Source of the DNA: Xanthobacter sp. NM-25
GTDB lineage: Bacteria; Pseudomonadota; Alphaproteobacteria; Rhizobiales; Xanthobacteraceae
Reading direction: 5' to 3'
NCBI RefSeq assembly: GCF_022138605.1
Contig: NZ_JACBFS010000002.1
Location: forward strand, 583,856 to 647,855
DNA length: 64,000 nucleotides
Shown: in pieces, positions 63,353 to 64,000 of the stretch
Layout of the letters: each line of letters begins with the position of its first letter
Numbering within the stretch: position 1 is the stretch's first letter
Translations under genes and position numbers: made by a program
The notes under the pieces: model-generated
What the model was told of the DNA's origin: nothing
Database searches by the model: none
The model's input: the letters and a program-made list of their open reading frames with translations, nothing else

Positions 63353-63477
63353 TTCCGCAGGCTGCCGCGCGCGATCGACACGGTCGTGAGGCACGCGTGA
63401 TCAAGCCCGGGCGCCGCTGCGTTTGACACGTGCGCCGGATGCCCCGCTCCGCCGCACGCAGCCGACCCCGTACAACA

Positions 63478-63493
63478 TGTTTCGATTGCGACA
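63478..63493. promoter_or_regulatory. NifA upstream activator site, distal to nifH
   Basis: TGTTTCGATTGCGACA fits TGT-N10-ACA exactly. It stands about 115 bases upstream of the nifH sigma-54 element and about 125 bases upstream of the opposite promoter, so it may serve both. Confidence 0.8.
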
Positions 63494-63507
63494 GACAAAG
63501 TGCTGCA

Positions 63508-63523
63508 TGTCGGGTTCGACACA
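63508..63523. promoter_or_regulatory. NifA upstream activator site, proximal to nifH
   Basis: TGTCGGGTTCGACACA fits TGT-N10-ACA exactly and is spaced exactly 30 bases, about three helical turns, from the distal copy, so the two could be bound on the same face of DNA. Confidence 0.8.
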
Positions 63524-63562
63524 CCTTGCCAAAACGGCCCTTCACCTTCGGAATTTGACGTA

Positions 63563-63575
63563 AATCAAGACTTTC
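63563..63575 (+). promoter_or_regulatory. Possible IHF site in the nifH promoter
   Basis: AATCAAGACTTTC matches the IHF pattern WATCAA-N4-TTR at all but the last base. It lies between the NifA sites and the sigma-54 element, where IHF bending is expected in nif promoters. Confidence 0.45.
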
Positions 63576-63592
63576 CGGCGCCCGCTGGCGAC

Positions 63593-63608
63593 TGGCATGG
63601 GCCTTGCT
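63593..63608 (+). promoter_or_regulatory. Sigma-54 promoter of nifH
   Basis: TGGCATGGGCCTTGCT is a near-perfect -24/-12 element (GG and GC ten bases apart). The predicted start is near 63619, leaving about 177 bases of untranslated leader before the nifH ATG. Confidence 0.88.
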
Positions 63609-63795
63609 GGTTGCTTTGCGCAACAGCGAGTGAGGGCTGAGTGCACGCCTAGGCCAAGTCCAGTGATGGATCCCTGCCAGCGATGCGCTCCTTCCCGTAA
63701 CCCGCGGGGCGTTTCCGACGAAAATTTGCTTTGACTTGAGAAACGGCCTCGCGCCACGCGCGCGCTGGTCTCAAATAGGTTCGAAGGAGAGCAAG

Positions 63796-64000
63796 ATGTC
63801 TTCTCTGCGACAGATCGCGTTTTACGGCAAGGGTGGTATCGGCAAGTCCACCACCTCCCAGAACACCCTGGCTGCGCTTGCGCAGATGGGTCACAAGATC
63901 CTCATCGTGGGTTGCGACCCGAAGGCGGATTCCACCCGCCTGATCCTGCACGCCAAGGCCCAGGACACCATCCTGTCGCTGGCGGCCAACGCCGGCTCGG
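63796..64000 (+). CDS. nifH: Nitrogenase iron protein NifH, 5' part
   Basis: The first 68 codons of dinitrogenase reductase, which passes electrons to the MoFe protein with ATP hydrolysis. The P-loop GKGGIGKST is at residues 11-19, and the VGCDPKADSTRLIL switch-containing segment (about 38-51) is intact. AAGGAGA is six bases before the ATG. It is cut by the end of the window. The opening residues are of the rhizobial/Xanthobacter type. It is controlled by the sigma-54 promoter and two NifA sites listed above. Confidence 0.97.
   Translation, partial: MSSLRQIAFYGKGGIGKSTTSQNTLAALAQMGHKILIVGCDPKADSTRLILHAKAQDTILSLAANAGS

Overview
The window is GC-rich and reads as the chromosome of an alphaproteobacterium of the Hyphomicrobiales, most likely Xanthobacteraceae (Xanthobacter or Azorhizobium-like). 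The pointers are the mdh-sucCD-sucAB-lpd gene order, a NepR-type anti-sigma factor, and a nif region whose NifH N-terminus is of the rhizobial/Xanthobacter type. No rRNA, tRNA, CRISPR array, phage or insertion sequence was recognised. The genus is an inference; no search was possible.

Layout. (1) 1-2.4 kb: small stress or envelope genes (glycine-zipper lipoprotein, DUF1328 membrane protein, orphan NepR). (2) 2.4-11.1 kb, minus strand: a surface-polysaccharide island with a sulfotransferase/coiled-coil/TPR protein, a very large RgpF-DUF616-glycosyltransferase protein, a UDP-glucuronate 4-epimerase-like enzyme and RmlA. (3) 11.8-23.2 kb: an organic-acid catabolon with a split acyl-CoA dehydrogenase pair, enoyl-CoA hydratase, MDR oxidoreductase, a complete TRAP transporter, two CaiB-type CoA transferases, a MaoC protein and an IclR regulator. 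The two promoters at its ends carry the same three-half-site operator. (4) 23.2-28.4 kb: GMC oxidoreductase, two LysR regulators and MmsA, arranged like a 3-hydroxypropionate oxidation module. (5) 28.4-40.3 kb: a divergent catabolic cluster around a GntR/FCD regulator. The leftward operon encodes a THI5/NMT1-type ABC transporter, a class II aldolase-like protein and an LLM flavin monooxygenase. The rightward one encodes an SDR, aminotransferase, alpha/beta hydrolase, M20 amidohydrolase and bicupin. Together they suggest breakdown of an unidentified nitrogen compound, possibly a heterocycle.

(6) 40.3-43.3 kb: queuosine-precursor transporter behind a 16-bp tandem repeat, a hypothetical protein, XerC-like recombinase and a VOC protein. 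(7) 43.5-53.7 kb, minus strand: the TCA block mdh, sucC, sucD, sucA, sucB, with a LysE-type exporter inserted before lpd. (8) 53.9-64 kb: a DUF1003 protein, unusual tandem repeats, then the edge of a nitrogen-fixation region. This holds a HesB-like gene, nifV, cysE/nifP and nifW (minus strand) behind a sigma-54 promoter and NifA site; mop and modD; and a minus-strand operon of pseudo-receiver, NifO-like protein, SagB-type oxidoreductase and rhodanese-ankyrin protein. nifH starts on the plus strand and runs off the end.

In the nif part, homocitrate (NifV), cysteine supply (CysE) and NifW serve cofactor and cluster assembly, and Mop/ModD relate to molybdate handling. The less familiar operon upstream of nifH shares two NifA-type activator sites with the nifH promoter, so it is probably expressed under nitrogen-fixing conditions.
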